NCBI GenBank assembly: GCA_942492715.1
Contig: CALOFW010000019.1
Coordinates: 186,001-250,000 of the forward strand
Source of the DNA: Sva-07 sp942492715
GTDB lineage: Bacteria > Actinomycetota > Acidimicrobiia > Acidimicrobiales > Ilumatobacteraceae
Reading direction: 5' to 3'
DNA length: 64,000 bases
Shown here: positions 34,625 to 42,119 of the stretch, piece after piece
Layout: each line of letters opens with the position of its first letter
Position numbering within the stretch: the first letter of the stretch is position 1
The notes under the pieces: generated by a model
Database searches by the model: none
What the model saw: only the letters and a program-made list of their open reading frames with translations
What the model was told of the DNA's origin: nothing
Program-made: the position numbers and the translations under genes

Positions 34625-35806
34625 ATGCGCATCGTCGACTGCACCACGTTCGTGATCGCCAACCCGCCGCCACACTTCGGTGGGCGCTACTTCATCGTGG
34701 TGAAGCTGACGACCGACACCGGCGTCGTGGGGTACGGCGAGATCTACGTGGCGACGTTCGGACCGCACACGGTGGCGGCGATGGTCACCGATGTCGCCGA
34801 CCGGTGGGTGATCGATGCCGATCCGAACCGGATCGAGCTGCTGTGGCGGCGGATGTACTCGAGCGGGTATGCGCTGCGACCGGATCCGACACTGGTCGGT
34901 GTGATGAGCGGGATCGAGATGGCGTGCTGGGACATCGTCGGCAAGGACGCCGGCAAGCCGGTGTACGACCTGCTCGGAGGCCGGGTCCGCGAGCGGGTAC
35001 GCACCTACACCTACCTGTACCCGGCTGAGGGCCGGCCGGACGTGTACACCGACCCGGTCCAGGCGGCGGAGCAGGCGGCGTTCGAGGTCGAGCGCGGGTT
35101 CACGGCGGTGAAATTCGATCCGGCGGGACCGTACACGGCGTTCGACGGGCACCAGCCGAGCCTCGAGGACATCGACCGGTCGGTGGCGATCACCGGCGCG
35201 ATCCGCGAGGCGGTCGGCTCGCGGGCCGACCTGCTGTTCGGCACGCACGGCCAGTTCACGGCCGCCGGCGCGATCCGGTTGGCGCAGCGGCTGGAACCGT
35301 TCGATCCGCTCTGGTTCGAGGAACCGACGCAGCCCGATCAGCCCGAGGAGATGGCCCGGGTGGCCCGCCAGACCTCGATCCCGATCGCGACCGGTGAGCG
35401 ACTGACGACGATCACCGAGTTCGCAGCACTGGCACGGCATCAGGCGGCGGCGATCTGGCAGCCGAATCTCGGGCGGTGCGGCGGGCTGATGGCGGGCAAG
35501 AAGATCGCGGCGATCGCCGAGGCGTCGGGATGTCAGATCGCTCCCCACCTGTACTCGGGTCCGATCCTCGGTGCGGCCAACATCCAACTCGCCGCGACGC
35601 TGCCGAACCTGCTGATCGTCGAGGGCATCCAGGACTGGACCGGCTTCCACGCCGAGCTCCTGACCACACCGATCCAGTGGGAGGACGGCCACGTGATCCC
35701 ATCGCGAGAACCCGGCCTCGGCGTCGAGTTGAACGAAGAGGTGGCCCTGGCCAACCCCTACCCCGAAGACGGCGAGTTGCACCTGACCATGGCCGACACC
35801 CCCTGA
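34625..35806 (+). CDS. Enolase-superfamily enzyme (mandelate racemase / acid-sugar dehydratase group)
   Basis: This 393-residue protein has an N-terminal capping domain and a TIM barrel. In the barrel, FTAVKFDPAGPYTAFDGH carries the Lys-strand and WFEEPTQPDQ and ATGERL carry two metal-binding Glu. C-terminal APHLYSGP carries the usual His-strand. At the first metal ligand, where most members have Asp in Asp-x-His-Gly, this one reads Gly-Thr-His-Gly. I recall this GTHG form in a subgroup near galactonate and anhydrogalactonate enzymes. Sugar-acid dehydratase or cycloisomerase activity is likely; no sugar-utilisation genes surround it. A 33-bp palindrome overlaps its stop codon. Confidence 0.82.
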   Translation: MRIVDCTTFVIANPPPHFGGRYFIVVKLTTDTGVVGYGEIYVATFGPHTVAAMVTDVADRWVIDADPNRIELLWRRMYSSGYALRPDPTLVGVMSGIEMACWDIVGKDAGKPVYDLLGGRVRERVRTYTYLYPAEGRPDVYTDPVQAAEQAAFEVERGFTAVKFDPAGPYTAFDGHQPSLEDIDRSVAITGAIREAVGSRADLLFGTHGQFTAAGAIRLAQRLEPFDPLWFEEPTQPDQPEEMARVARQTSIPIATGERLTTITEFAALARHQAAAIWQPNLGRCGGLMAGKKIAAIAEASGCQIAPHLYSGPILGAANIQLAATLPNLLIVEGIQDWTGFHAELLTTPIQWEDGHVIPSREPGLGVELNEEVALANPYPEDGELHLTMADTP

Positions 35807-35838
35807 ATGAGACGCGGGGTCTGACCCCACGTCTCATT
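35806..35838. terminator. 33-bp palindrome, copy 2, between convergent genes
   Basis: This is identical over all 33 bases to 264-296 (15-base arms, CTG loop). It abuts the enolase stop (TGA 35804-35806) and overlaps the dnaE2 stop (tca 35838-35840), so a single element could end both transcripts. Confidence 0.7.
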
Positions 35839-38800
35839 CAGCGGAAGTCGCGGGACTTGACACTCGCGGACATCGGGAGGGGGGCGAGGTGGTCGGCGAC
35901 GATGTTGACGACGCCTTCGCTGCGTTCGAGGCGGCCGCGGATCAACATCGCCGGCGCTTCCCTCGCCACCTTGCGGAACCTGGCCCAGCACCCCTTCGAC
36001 ACCACGACGTTGATCAGGCCGGTCTCGTCCTCCAGGTTGAGGAACGTCACCCCCTGCGCGGTCATCGGCCGTTGACGGTGGGTGACCACACCGGCGACCT
36101 GCACGATCGAACCCGGCTCGGGATCGAACAGTTGCGACGAGGTGAGCACCCCCAACCGAGTCAGCTCGTCGCGCACGAAGACAGTCGGGTGACCGTCGGG
36201 TGACACTCCGGTCGCCCACAGGTCGGCGACCGCTTCTTCGACCGGGGTCATCCCCGGCAGTCGCGGCGCGGCGTCGCCGGTCACCACGCCGGGCAGTCGG
36301 CCGGGCCGCGACTGGGCAGTGGCGCCGACGGTCCACAACGCCTTGCGTCGGTCGAGACCGAAGCACTCGCCGAACAGTCCACCGGTCGCCATGGCCTCCA
36401 GCTGCGCCAGCGTCAACGACGGGACCCTGCGGACGAGATCCTCGGTGTCGGTGAACAGCCCGCCCGCCTTGCGGACCGCCTCGATCTCCTCGGCCAACTC
36501 CGATCCGATCCCACGCACCGAGCCGATCCCCAGCCGCACGGCGACGCCGCCCTCCGACGAGTCACACGGCTCCAAGGTCGCCGCTGCCAGCGACGCGTTG
36601 AGATCCGGTGTGTTGACGACCACACCGTGACGGCGGGCGTCGCGCACCAGGGTGTGCGGTGACCAGAACCCCATCGGCTGGGCGTTGAGCAGCGCCGCGC
36701 AGAACGCCGCCGGCTCGTGGTACTTGATCCACGACGACGCGTACACGAGGTAGGCGAAGCTCACCGAGTGCGACTCGGGGAAGCCGTAGTTGGCGAACGC
36801 CTTCATCTTCATGAACAGCTCGTCGGCGACCTCGCCGGTGATCCCCCGTTCGGCCATCCCGGCGTAGAGCCGTTCCTTCAGCCGCTCCATCCGCCGGGCC
36901 GAGCGCTTCGACCCCATCGCCTGGCGCAACTCGTCGGACTCGGCGGGGGTGAACCCGGCGACGTCGATCGCCATCTGCATCAGCTGCTCCTGGAACAGCG
37001 GCACCCCGAGCGTCTTGCCGAGCGAGTTCTCCAACAGCGGATGCAGGTACGTGATCGGTTCCAGGCCGTTGCGGCGCCGGATGTACGGGTGCACCGACCC
37101 GCCCTGGATCGGCCCCGGCCGGATCAGTGCCACCTCGACCACGAGGTCGTAGAACCGGCGCGGCTTGAGCCGCGGCAGCGTCGCCATCTGCGCCCGCGAC
37201 TCGATCTGGAACACCCCGACGGTGTCGGCGCGGCACAGCATCCCGTACACGTCGTCGTCCTGCGGGATCGTCGCGAGGTCGATCTCGTAGCCGCGGTGTT
37301 CCCGCACCAGGTCGACGGCGTAGTGGAGCGCCGACAGCATCCCGAGCCCGAGCAGGTCGAACTTGACGAGACCGGTGCGAGCGCAGTCGTCCTTGTCCCA
37401 CTGCAGCACCGATCGCTTGTCCATCCGCCCCCACTCGACCGGACACACCTCGATCACCGGGCGGTCGCAGATCACCATGCCGCCAGAGTGGATGCCGAGG
37501 TGCCGCGGCGCATCCTCGACCTCCAGCGCCAGCTCCAGCACCGGTTCGGGGATCGAGCAGTCGGGCTGCGCAGCGGTCACCGCCACGCCGCCCCAGCCGT
37601 CGACCTGCTTCGACCACGCGTCCTGCTGGCCCGGTTCGAACCCCAGCGCCTTGGCCATGTCGCGCACCGCCGAGCGCGCCCGGTACGTGATCACGTTCGC
37701 CACCTGGGCGGTGTGGTGGCGGCCATAACGCTCGTAGACGTACTGGATCACCTCCTCCCGACGGTCGCTCTCGATGTCGACGTCGATGTCGGGCGGGCCG
37801 TCGCGCTCCGGCGACAGGAACCGCTCGAACAGCAGGCCGAGCGACACCGCATCGGCGGCGGTGACCCCGATCGCGTAGCAGACCGCCGAGTTCGCTGCGC
37901 TCCCGCGGCCCTGGCAGAAGATGTCGGCGCGGCGGCAGAACTCGACGATGTCCCACACGATCAGGAAGTACCCGGCGAAGTCGAGCTGCTCGATCAGCGC
38001 CAGCTCGTGATCGATCGTCTTCCATGCCCGTGCCCGCAGTGAGAGATCCTCTGCGTGGACGGGACGTTCGCCATATCGGCGGCGGGCGCCCTCCTCGGTG
38101 ACCCGCCGGAGGTACTGCATCTCGGTCAGCGCCGTACCATCCGGTTGAACGGGGCACGGGAACGGCGGCAGGTTCGGGGCGACCAGCGACAGGTCGAACG
38201 CCGCTGCCCTGCCGATCTCCGCTGCCCGCTCGACGACACCCGGATAGCGACGGAACCGCTTGGCCTGCTCGGCACCCGAGCGCAGGTGCGCCCCAGCGGC
38301 GGCGGGCAGCCACGGGTCGACCTGGTCGAGGCTGCGACGCGACCGCACGGCAGCGAGTGCCGTCGCCAACCGACGTTGCATCGGGGTGGCGTAGTGGACG
38401 TTGTTGGTCGCCACGCACTCGACACGTTCGCGATGGGCGAGTTCGACGAGTGCATCGTTGCGGGCGGTGTCGAGCGGGTCCCCGTGGTCCCACAACTCCA
38501 CCAGCACCCGGTCGCGCCCGAATGCGTCGACCAGGCGGAGCAGCTCCCGGCGGGCCGCTGCCGGGCCGTCGGCGATCAGCGCAGCGGGCACCGCCCCCTT
38601 GCGACAGCCGGTGAGCACCCAGCCGTGCCCGGCGACGGTGTCGGCGACGTCGCCGAAGGTGAACTGCGGCGCCCCCTTCTCCCCGGCCAGGTGTCCGGTG
38701 CTCAGCACCCGGGAGAGCCGGGCATACCCGTCGGGGCCGTCGGCGAGAACGAGGAGATGTGTGCCGGACGGATCGGGGGCATGTGCGTCGGGAACCATCC

Positions 38801-39275
38801 CCGTGTCGACCTGGCGGAGCGTGTCAGCCTCCGATCGGGCCACGCGGGCATCGTGTGCGGCGAGCGTGATCTCGGTGCCGAACACGGTCGGCAGACCGAC
38901 CGCCTTGGCCGCTTCGGCGAATCGGACCACCCCGTAGAAGCCGTCGTGATCGGTGATCGCCAACGCCTCCAGGCCGAGACGGGCTGCTTCGGTCGCCAGC
39001 TCCTCGGGATGTGACGCGCCGTCGAGGAACGAGAAGTTCGAGTGACAGTGCAGCTCGGCATAGGGAACGACCGGCGTCGTGGACGTCGTCCCGGTCAACT
39101 CGGGCGGTGCCTCGAACGGCTGACGCTTGCGGCTCCACGCCGGTCCGTCGCCGCCCGAGTTCCACGACGGGCTCCCGGGGGCGCGCCCGTCTCGTCCCGT
39201 CGTCCGGGCCGCCGGTCTGCCCGACAGCGTCGCTTCCAGTTCGCTCCACGACCACGAAGGGTTGTTGAACCCCAT
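35838..39275 (-). CDS. dnaE2: Error-prone DNA polymerase III alpha subunit, DnaE2
   Basis: This 1145-residue C-family polymerase performs translesion synthesis with ImuA and ImuB. Visible in order: DnaE2-type N-terminus MGFNNPSWSWSELEATLSG; PHP domain (AELHCHSNFSFLDGAS, ALAITDHDG); the catalytic palm aspartates in PDIDVDIESDRREEV; GRGSAANSAVCYAIG; helix-hairpin-helix and C-terminal OB fold (GSIVQVAGVVTHRQRPMTAQG). The C-terminal clamp and tau tails of replicative DnaE1 are absent, as expected. ATG 39275 is chosen from the typical start; the ORF extends to 39362 only through the SOS box. A LexA box lies 11-26 bases upstream, so the gene is DNA-damage inducible. Confidence 0.95.
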   Translation of the reverse strand: MGFNNPSWSWSELEATLSGRPAARTTGRDGRAPGSPSWNSGGDGPAWSRKRQPFEAPPELTGTTSTTPVVPYAELHCHSNFSFLDGASHPEELATEAARLGLEALAITDHDGFYGVVRFAEAAKAVGLPTVFGTEITLAAHDARVARSEADTLRQVDTGMVPDAHAPDPSGTHLLVLADGPDGYARLSRVLSTGHLAGEKGAPQFTFGDVADTVAGHGWVLTGCRKGAVPAALIADGPAAARRELLRLVDAFGRDRVLVELWDHGDPLDTARNDALVELAHRERVECVATNNVHYATPMQRRLATALAAVRSRRSLDQVDPWLPAAAGAHLRSGAEQAKRFRRYPGVVERAAEIGRAAAFDLSLVAPNLPPFPCPVQPDGTALTEMQYLRRVTEEGARRRYGERPVHAEDLSLRARAWKTIDHELALIEQLDFAGYFLIVWDIVEFCRRADIFCQGRGSAANSAVCYAIGVTAADAVSLGLLFERFLSPERDGPPDIDVDIESDRREEVIQYVYERYGRHHTAQVANVITYRARSAVRDMAKALGFEPGQQDAWSKQVDGWGGVAVTAAQPDCSIPEPVLELALEVEDAPRHLGIHSGGMVICDRPVIEVCPVEWGRMDKRSVLQWDKDDCARTGLVKFDLLGLGMLSALHYAVDLVREHRGYEIDLATIPQDDDVYGMLCRADTVGVFQIESRAQMATLPRLKPRRFYDLVVEVALIRPGPIQGGSVHPYIRRRNGLEPITYLHPLLENSLGKTLGVPLFQEQLMQMAIDVAGFTPAESDELRQAMGSKRSARRMERLKERLYAGMAERGITGEVADELFMKMKAFANYGFPESHSVSFAYLVYASSWIKYHEPAAFCAALLNAQPMGFWSPHTLVRDARRHGVVVNTPDLNASLAAATLEPCDSSEGGVAVRLGIGSVRGIGSELAEEIEAVRKAGGLFTDTEDLVRRVPSLTLAQLEAMATGGLFGECFGLDRRKALWTVGATAQSRPGRLPGVVTGDAAPRLPGMTPVEEAVADLWATGVSPDGHPTVFVRDELTRLGVLTSSQLFDPEPGSIVQVAGVVTHRQRPMTAQGVTFLNLEDETGLINVVVSKGCWARFRKVAREAPAMLIRGRLERSEGVVNIVADHLAPLPMSASVKSRDFR

Positions 39276-39285
39276 CGACCCAGTA

Positions 39286-39301
39286 TCGAACACACGTTCG
39301 C
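39286..39301. promoter_or_regulatory. LexA (SOS) box of dnaE2
   Basis: TCGAACacacGTTCGC matches the actinobacterial LexA consensus TCGAAC-N4-GTTCGA at 11 of 12 fixed positions and lies directly before dnaE2. The imuA gene has a near-identical box at 44526-44541. Confidence 0.88.
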
Positions 39302-39337
39302 TCCCCGCAACCCCCACCATCATCGACTGGGACCAAA

Positions 39338-39359
39338 TGCCCTGGTGGACACCAGGGCA
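39338..39359. promoter_or_regulatory. 9-bp perfect inverted repeat upstream of the desaturase
   Basis: TGCCCTGGT and ACCAGGGCA flank GGAC. The site lies in the 159-base divergent gap between dnaE2 and the desaturase gene; it could be an operator or a short hairpin. Confidence 0.5.
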
Positions 39360-39381
39360 CACCGCGACGATGACCCACAGA

Positions 39382-39401
39382 TCTACCTACTGGTCGGTAG
39401 A
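39382..39401. promoter_or_regulatory. TetR-type operator-like palindrome before the desaturase
   Basis: TCTACCTACTGGTCGGTAGA is an imperfect palindrome of the ACCTACTGGTCGGTA type often bound by TetR-family regulators of lipid genes in actinobacteria. It lies 34 bases before the desaturase ATG. Confidence 0.5.
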
Positions 39402-39434
39402 GAACAGATCCGCCTCACACCGCCCGAGGACGAC

Positions 39435-40508
39435 ATGCCAGCCGCCACCGCCAGCGACGACACCGCCACCCGCCACCTGCACGGCACCGAGACACCGACG
39501 ACGCCCACCGGCCTCAAACCGGTGCTCGCCGTCATCCCCGAGCACTGCTACGAGCGATCGACGATCCGCGGGCTCGGGCTGTTCCTGCGCGACGTGATCA
39601 TCTTCGCTCTGGCGACGTGGGGGCTGCTGTCCACGAACAACCCGCTGCTGCTCGTTCCGCTCTGGCTGCTCAGCGGCGTGATGGTCGCCGGCCTCTTCGT
39701 GATCGGCCACGACGCCGCGCACAGCGCGCTGTTCGACTCCAAACGCCTCAACGCCGTCGTCGCCCGGGTGAGCATGCTGCCGTCGCTCCACGCGGTCGAG
39801 GTGTGGGTGTTCGGTCACAACCGGGTCCACCACGGCCACACGCTGCGCCAGGGCATGGACTTCGTGTGGCACCCGCTCACCGTCGAGCAGTACGAGGAGC
39901 TCGGACGATTCGCACAGCTCCGCCACCGGCTCGAATGGGGCCCGTTCGGTGCCGGGGCCTACTACCTCCGCGAGGTGTGGTGGAACAAGATGGTGCGCTT
40001 CACGCCGCCACAGCGTTGGCGGCGCCGGATGCGTCTCGACCAGGCGCTGGTCGCCGGGTACGCACTGGGCGCGCTGGCACTCCTCGTCGCCGTCGATGGC
40101 TCCGGCGGGGTCTGGCAGTGGGTCAAGGTCGTCGTGATCCCGTTCCTGCTGTTCTGCCAGGCGATCGGCTGGGTGGTCCACGTCCACCACATCGCCCCGG
40201 ACATCCGCTGGTGGCCGCGCCGCGAATGGAACCGCTTCCGCGGCCAGGTCGAGGGCACGACGATCCTGTGGGGGCCACCGGGGTGGGACTTCTTCGTCCA
40301 CTGGATCATGGTCCACCTCCCGCATCACGTCGACATGCAGATCCCGTGCTACCGCCTCCCCGAAGCAGCCCGGGCGATCGCCGATGCCTACCCCGACGAA
40401 GTGGTCGAACAACCGATCAGCGTTCGCGACTACCTCCGCTCGACGAAGGCGTGCAAGCTCCACGACTTCGAGACCGGCACCTGGCACACGTACCCCACCG
40501 CCCGCTGA
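39435..40508 (+). CDS. Membrane fatty-acid desaturase
   Basis: This 357-residue di-iron membrane enzyme has hydrophobic helices around residues 50-100 and 200-245, and histidine boxes in order: GHDAAHSALF, FGHNRVHHGHT, and WVVHVHHIAPD with HLPHHVDM near the C-terminus. It would introduce a double bond into acyl chains (or hydroxylate a lipid) using O2. CGAGGA (39425-39430) precedes ATG 39435; the longer frame upstream crosses the operator-like sites and is not coding. Likely controlled by the palindromes in the upstream gap. Confidence 0.88.
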   Translation: MPAATASDDTATRHLHGTETPTTPTGLKPVLAVIPEHCYERSTIRGLGLFLRDVIIFALATWGLLSTNNPLLLVPLWLLSGVMVAGLFVIGHDAAHSALFDSKRLNAVVARVSMLPSLHAVEVWVFGHNRVHHGHTLRQGMDFVWHPLTVEQYEELGRFAQLRHRLEWGPFGAGAYYLREVWWNKMVRFTPPQRWRRRMRLDQALVAGYALGALALLVAVDGSGGVWQWVKVVVIPFLLFCQAIGWVVHVHHIAPDIRWWPRREWNRFRGQVEGTTILWGPPGWDFFVHWIMVHLPHHVDMQIPCYRLPEAARAIADAYPDEVVEQPISVRDYLRSTKACKLHDFETGTWHTYPTAR

Positions 40509-40535
40509 CGCCCCCTCGACCCCACCCCTTTCGGA

Positions 40536-40578
40536 AATCTGCCTGGGTGGTCGCGCCCAGCGCGCAGATCCAGGCATT
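40536..40578. terminator. Branched hairpin between convergent genes
   Basis: AA-TC-TGCCTGG (40536-40546) pairs with CCAGGCATT (40570-40578), with a two-base bulge. The loop contains a smaller GCGC hairpin. It lies between the desaturase and the convergent Nudix gene. Confidence 0.4.
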
Positions 40579-40625
40579 CTGCGGGGCGGGGTTGGGTGCG
40601 GGTTGGGTGGGGGCTGGGCGGCTGG

Positions 40626-41168
40626 TCACGGCGTCAGCGCGAGCAGGAGACCGCGCAGGCCCGGGTCGGCGCGGTCGATCGCAACCGCCCAGGCGAACCA
40701 GTCGATGAGTTGACTCTCACCCTCCGGCGGTGTCGGGTCGGCCTCACCACCGTCGATGAGATACCGCAGGTCGAGGTGCGTGTGGCCACGTCCGCCGGCG
40801 TGGACGTCGACGTGGATCAGCTCCGGGACACCGTGTTCGTCGATCGGCCCGGCGAAACGGACGTCGAGTCCGGTCTCCTCGCGGCTCTCGCGCAGCGATG
40901 CGTCCCATGGCGTCTCGCCCGGATCGATGTGACCGCCCGGCTGCAGCCAGATCCCCAGCCGTTTGTGCTCGAGCAGGATCACCCCTCGCGGCCCCACGAC
41001 GATGCCCGAGCCGGTGACGTGGATCGGATCGGACTCCTGGTCGAGGGGCGCCTCCAACCGATCGAACGCTGCCAGGAACGCCACGATCGAGTCGGCCTCG
41101 CGTCGATCGACCGGCTCGCGCGCCGCCACATCGCGCCGGATGCGTCGGTGGAGTTCATCAGCGTGCAC
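40626..41168 (-). CDS. Nudix hydrolase (180 aa)
   Basis: This Nudix protein has box GGHIDPGETPWDASLRESREETGL (parts: GGHIDPGE, RESREETG). A strand GSGIVVGPRGVILLEHKRLGIWLQ leads into the box, and a helical N-terminus (HADELHRRIRRDVAAREP) precedes it. GTG 41168 is taken as start because the longer frame upstream runs through the response-regulator gene. Substrate unknown. It is divergent from the regulator at 41316. Confidence 0.82.
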   Translation of the reverse strand: MHADELHRRIRRDVAAREPVDRREADSIVAFLAAFDRLEAPLDQESDPIHVTGSGIVVGPRGVILLEHKRLGIWLQPGGHIDPGETPWDASLRESREETGLDVRFAGPIDEHGVPELIHVDVHAGGRGHTHLDLRYLIDGGEADPTPPEGESQLIDWFAWAVAIDRADPGLRGLLLALTP

Positions 41169-41238
41169 GACCCCGGTGTACCAGCATCGATGCAAACGAC
41201 ACGCGTGTGATTTCTTTCGATTTGTTCTTGAGTTCGTC

Positions 41239-41312
41239 AGTTTCCCGACCGATAGCACCAGCAGGACACAACGGAGCGGCCGGACCCCGGCCGATGAACC
41301 TGGCGGGAAACT
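41239..41312. promoter_or_regulatory. Leader of the atypical response regulator, with a 9-bp inverted repeat
   Basis: AGTTTCCCG (41239-41247) and CGGGAAACT (41304-41312) are exact complements 56 bases apart; the second lies just before ATG 41316 and covers the only purine-rich site. Pairing would hide the ribosome-binding site. The flanking AT-rich stretch (41210-41240) may hold the promoter. Confidence 0.45.
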
Positions 41313-41315
41313 CAC

Positions 41316-42083
41316 ATGGACAACGACACCAACATCGCACCTCGCATCCTGATTGCGGTGGACGATCCAGACCTTCGTCGCATCAGCGTTGCGGGCTTGC
41401 GGTCCGCCGGCTTCAGCGTCAGCGCTCCCACCGATGGTGAAGCGGCGATCATGCTCGCCGAGTCGTTCTCCCCCGACGTGTTGATCGTCTGCTCCCGGCT
41501 TCGCTCCCCCGACGGCCGCCCGCTGTTCGAACGTCTTCGCGACTCGAGCGAGCAGTATCTGCTCTGCATCACCGAAGAGGGCGCCCACCGCACCCGTGCC
41601 GCCATGCTCCACTCCGGCGCCGACGACGCCGTGTCGGTCCCGGTGTCGCCCGAAGAGCTCAGCGCTCGCTGCCATGCGCTCCTGCGTCGCCCCCGTCAGA
41701 TGCAGAACCGGGTCGAGACCGTCCTGAGCTCGGTGCTCAACCTCGGACCGCTCACGATCGACCTCGGCCGGCGAGAGGTGCGCATCGACGACGAGGAAGT
41801 CGCCACGACCCGCATCGAGTTCTCCCTGCTCGAGCAGTTGTGCCGCCGCCCGACCGAGGTGTGCACCCGCGAGGATCTCCTCGACGCCGTGTGGGGGCCG
41901 ACCTGGGTGGGCGACAACCACGTCGTCGACGTCCATCTGTCGAATCTCCGCCGCAAGCTCGACAAGGCCGCTCCCGAGTACAAGGTGATCCACACCGTCC
42001 GCGGGGTCGGATTCCGGCTCGCCAACGACGTCACCGACTCGCTCGAGATCTCCCACCCGTTCAGCCTCGTCGCCGTCGGCTGA
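41316..42083 (+). CDS. Atypical OmpR-family response regulator without phospho-acceptor Asp
   Basis: This 255-residue protein has a receiver domain (~10-120) followed by a winged-helix DNA-binding domain (~150-240: IDLGRREVRIDDEEV, TRIEFSLLEQLCRRP, VWGPTWVGDNHVVDVHLSNLRRKL, VRGVGFRL). The acidic pair at the start of the receiver is present (VDDPD), but the phosphorylation site reads LIVCSRLRSPDG, with Cys59 where Asp is expected. The conserved Lys near the last strand is Val108 (VSVPVSPEE). No histidine kinase is adjacent. It should therefore act without classical phosphorylation. Convergent with imuB. Confidence 0.87.
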   Translation: MDNDTNIAPRILIAVDDPDLRRISVAGLRSAGFSVSAPTDGEAAIMLAESFSPDVLIVCSRLRSPDGRPLFERLRDSSEQYLLCITEEGAHRTRAAMLHSGADDAVSVPVSPEELSARCHALLRRPRQMQNRVETVLSSVLNLGPLTIDLGRREVRIDDEEVATTRIEFSLLEQLCRRPTEVCTREDLLDAVWGPTWVGDNHVVDVHLSNLRRKLDKAAPEYKVIHTVRGVGFRLANDVTDSLEISHPFSLVAVG

Positions 42084-42112
42084 CGTTCGCGCTCGGTGTC
42101 CGGCACCGAACG
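42084..42112. terminator. Hairpin between the regulator gene and imuB
   Basis: CGGTG/CACCG (loop TCCGG) extended, across a six-base bulge, by CGTT/AACG. It starts at the base after the regulator stop and lies before the convergent imuB stop. Confidence 0.4.
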
Positions 42113-42119
42113 CACCGGC

